DNA from: Claveliimonas sp964652805
GTDB taxonomy: Bacteria; Bacillota; Clostridia; Lachnospirales; Lachnospiraceae
Length of the DNA: 33,263 bases
Direction: 5' to 3'
Assembly: GCA_964652805.1 (NCBI GenBank)
Contig: CAZZBJ010000011.1
Coordinates: forward strand, 1-33,263
Part shown: positions 33,037 to 33,263 of the stretch, piece by piece
How the letters are laid out: every line of letters starts with the position of its first letter
Numbering within the stretch: the first letter of the stretch is position 1
The notes under the pieces: model-generated
Seen by the model: the letters and a program-made list of their open reading frames with translations, nothing else
The model's database searches: none
Told to the model about the DNA's origin: nothing
Program-made: the position numbers and the translations under genes

Positions 33037-33076
33037 AAAGAAAAGGGCCTGACGCCGCATGCCGCAGCGTCAGACC
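33037..33076 (-). terminator. Terminator for a gene right of the window
   Basis: A 10-bp stem (33046-33055 with 33067-33076; one G-U pair on the minus-strand RNA) is followed on the minus strand by TTTTCTTTATT. It should end a minus-strand transcript entering from the right edge. The remaining 33080-33263 is AT-rich with repeated CTGTTTT words and no recognisable gene. Confidence 0.6.
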
Positions 33077-33263
33077 GCTTCTGTCCAAATGTAAAAATGC
33101 GGATGACAGGAATTAGCACACCTGTTTTTACCTGTTATATAGCCTGTTTTCCGCTGTTTTTACGTTTGCAACTTTGCATAATATATCATGTTTTTGTACT
33201 CTGTACAGATTTTTAGTATCATTTCAGTATCAAAAACTTGAATTACCACAGCCGATATGCTAT

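Overview
The window looks like part of a chromosome from a GC-rich, gut-type Firmicute, most likely Lachnospiraceae or a close relative. The supporting signs are strong AGGAGG ribosome-binding sites, frequent GTG/TTG starts, a V-type ATPase, a VanRS-like two-component system beside an ABC-2 exporter, a two-gene SufC/SufB Fe-S system, a GPH-family glycoside symporter with intracellular glycosidases, and a PrdA-like (D-proline reductase) domain. No rRNA, tRNA, CRISPR array, insertion sequence or phage gene was recognised. Family assignments come from reading motifs; no database search was run.

Layout. (1) 1-840: a terminator of a gene left of the window and an orphan PrdA N-terminal-like protein on the minus strand. 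(2) 853-2865, plus: a visibly damaged two-component system. The regulator lacks about 65-70 residues in its middle, and the kinase is split by a -1 frameshift at an A7 run. The kinase tail runs into the 3' end of a minus-strand operon encoding an ECF sigma factor, a six-helix membrane protein, an ABC ATPase, an ABC permease and a truncated fourth ORF (6432 down to about 2866). (3) 6433-6751: no gene, but several hairpins and a candidate sigma promoter. (4) 15260 down to 6752: a complete nine-gene V/A-type ATPase operon (G/H-like stalk, C, I, K, F, E, A, B, D). Its promoter has a perfect TTTTGTACAAAA palindrome between -35 and -10, and a second copy abuts the first ribosome-binding site. (5) 17016-15424: an arylsulfotransferase-family lipoprotein. 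(6) 22851 down to 17073: an apparent long operon of an AraC regulator, SufC-like and SufB-like proteins, thiM, thiE, a HAD phosphatase and thiD, behind a near-consensus promoter. No TPP riboswitch is visible in front of the thi genes. (7) 31400 down to 23073: a glycan-use operon (GH5, GPH symporter, GH42, GH30, GH43, YfcE-like phosphoesterase), divergent from an AraC regulator at 31597-32820 and closed by a strong terminator at 23040. (8) 32821-33263: no intact gene; a 39-codon coding remnant and a minus-strand terminator.

How the parts work together. The glycan operon imports a short plant or beta-glucan oligosaccharide and cleaves it inside the cell, since none of the four glycosidases has a signal peptide. 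The V-ATPase couples ATP to ion movement and could energise cation-coupled symporters such as the one at 28800-30191. The AraC/Suf/thi operon joins Fe-S assembly with thiamine precursor salvage. The left end carries the clearest signs of gene decay, with three separate lesions in about 1.7 kb.
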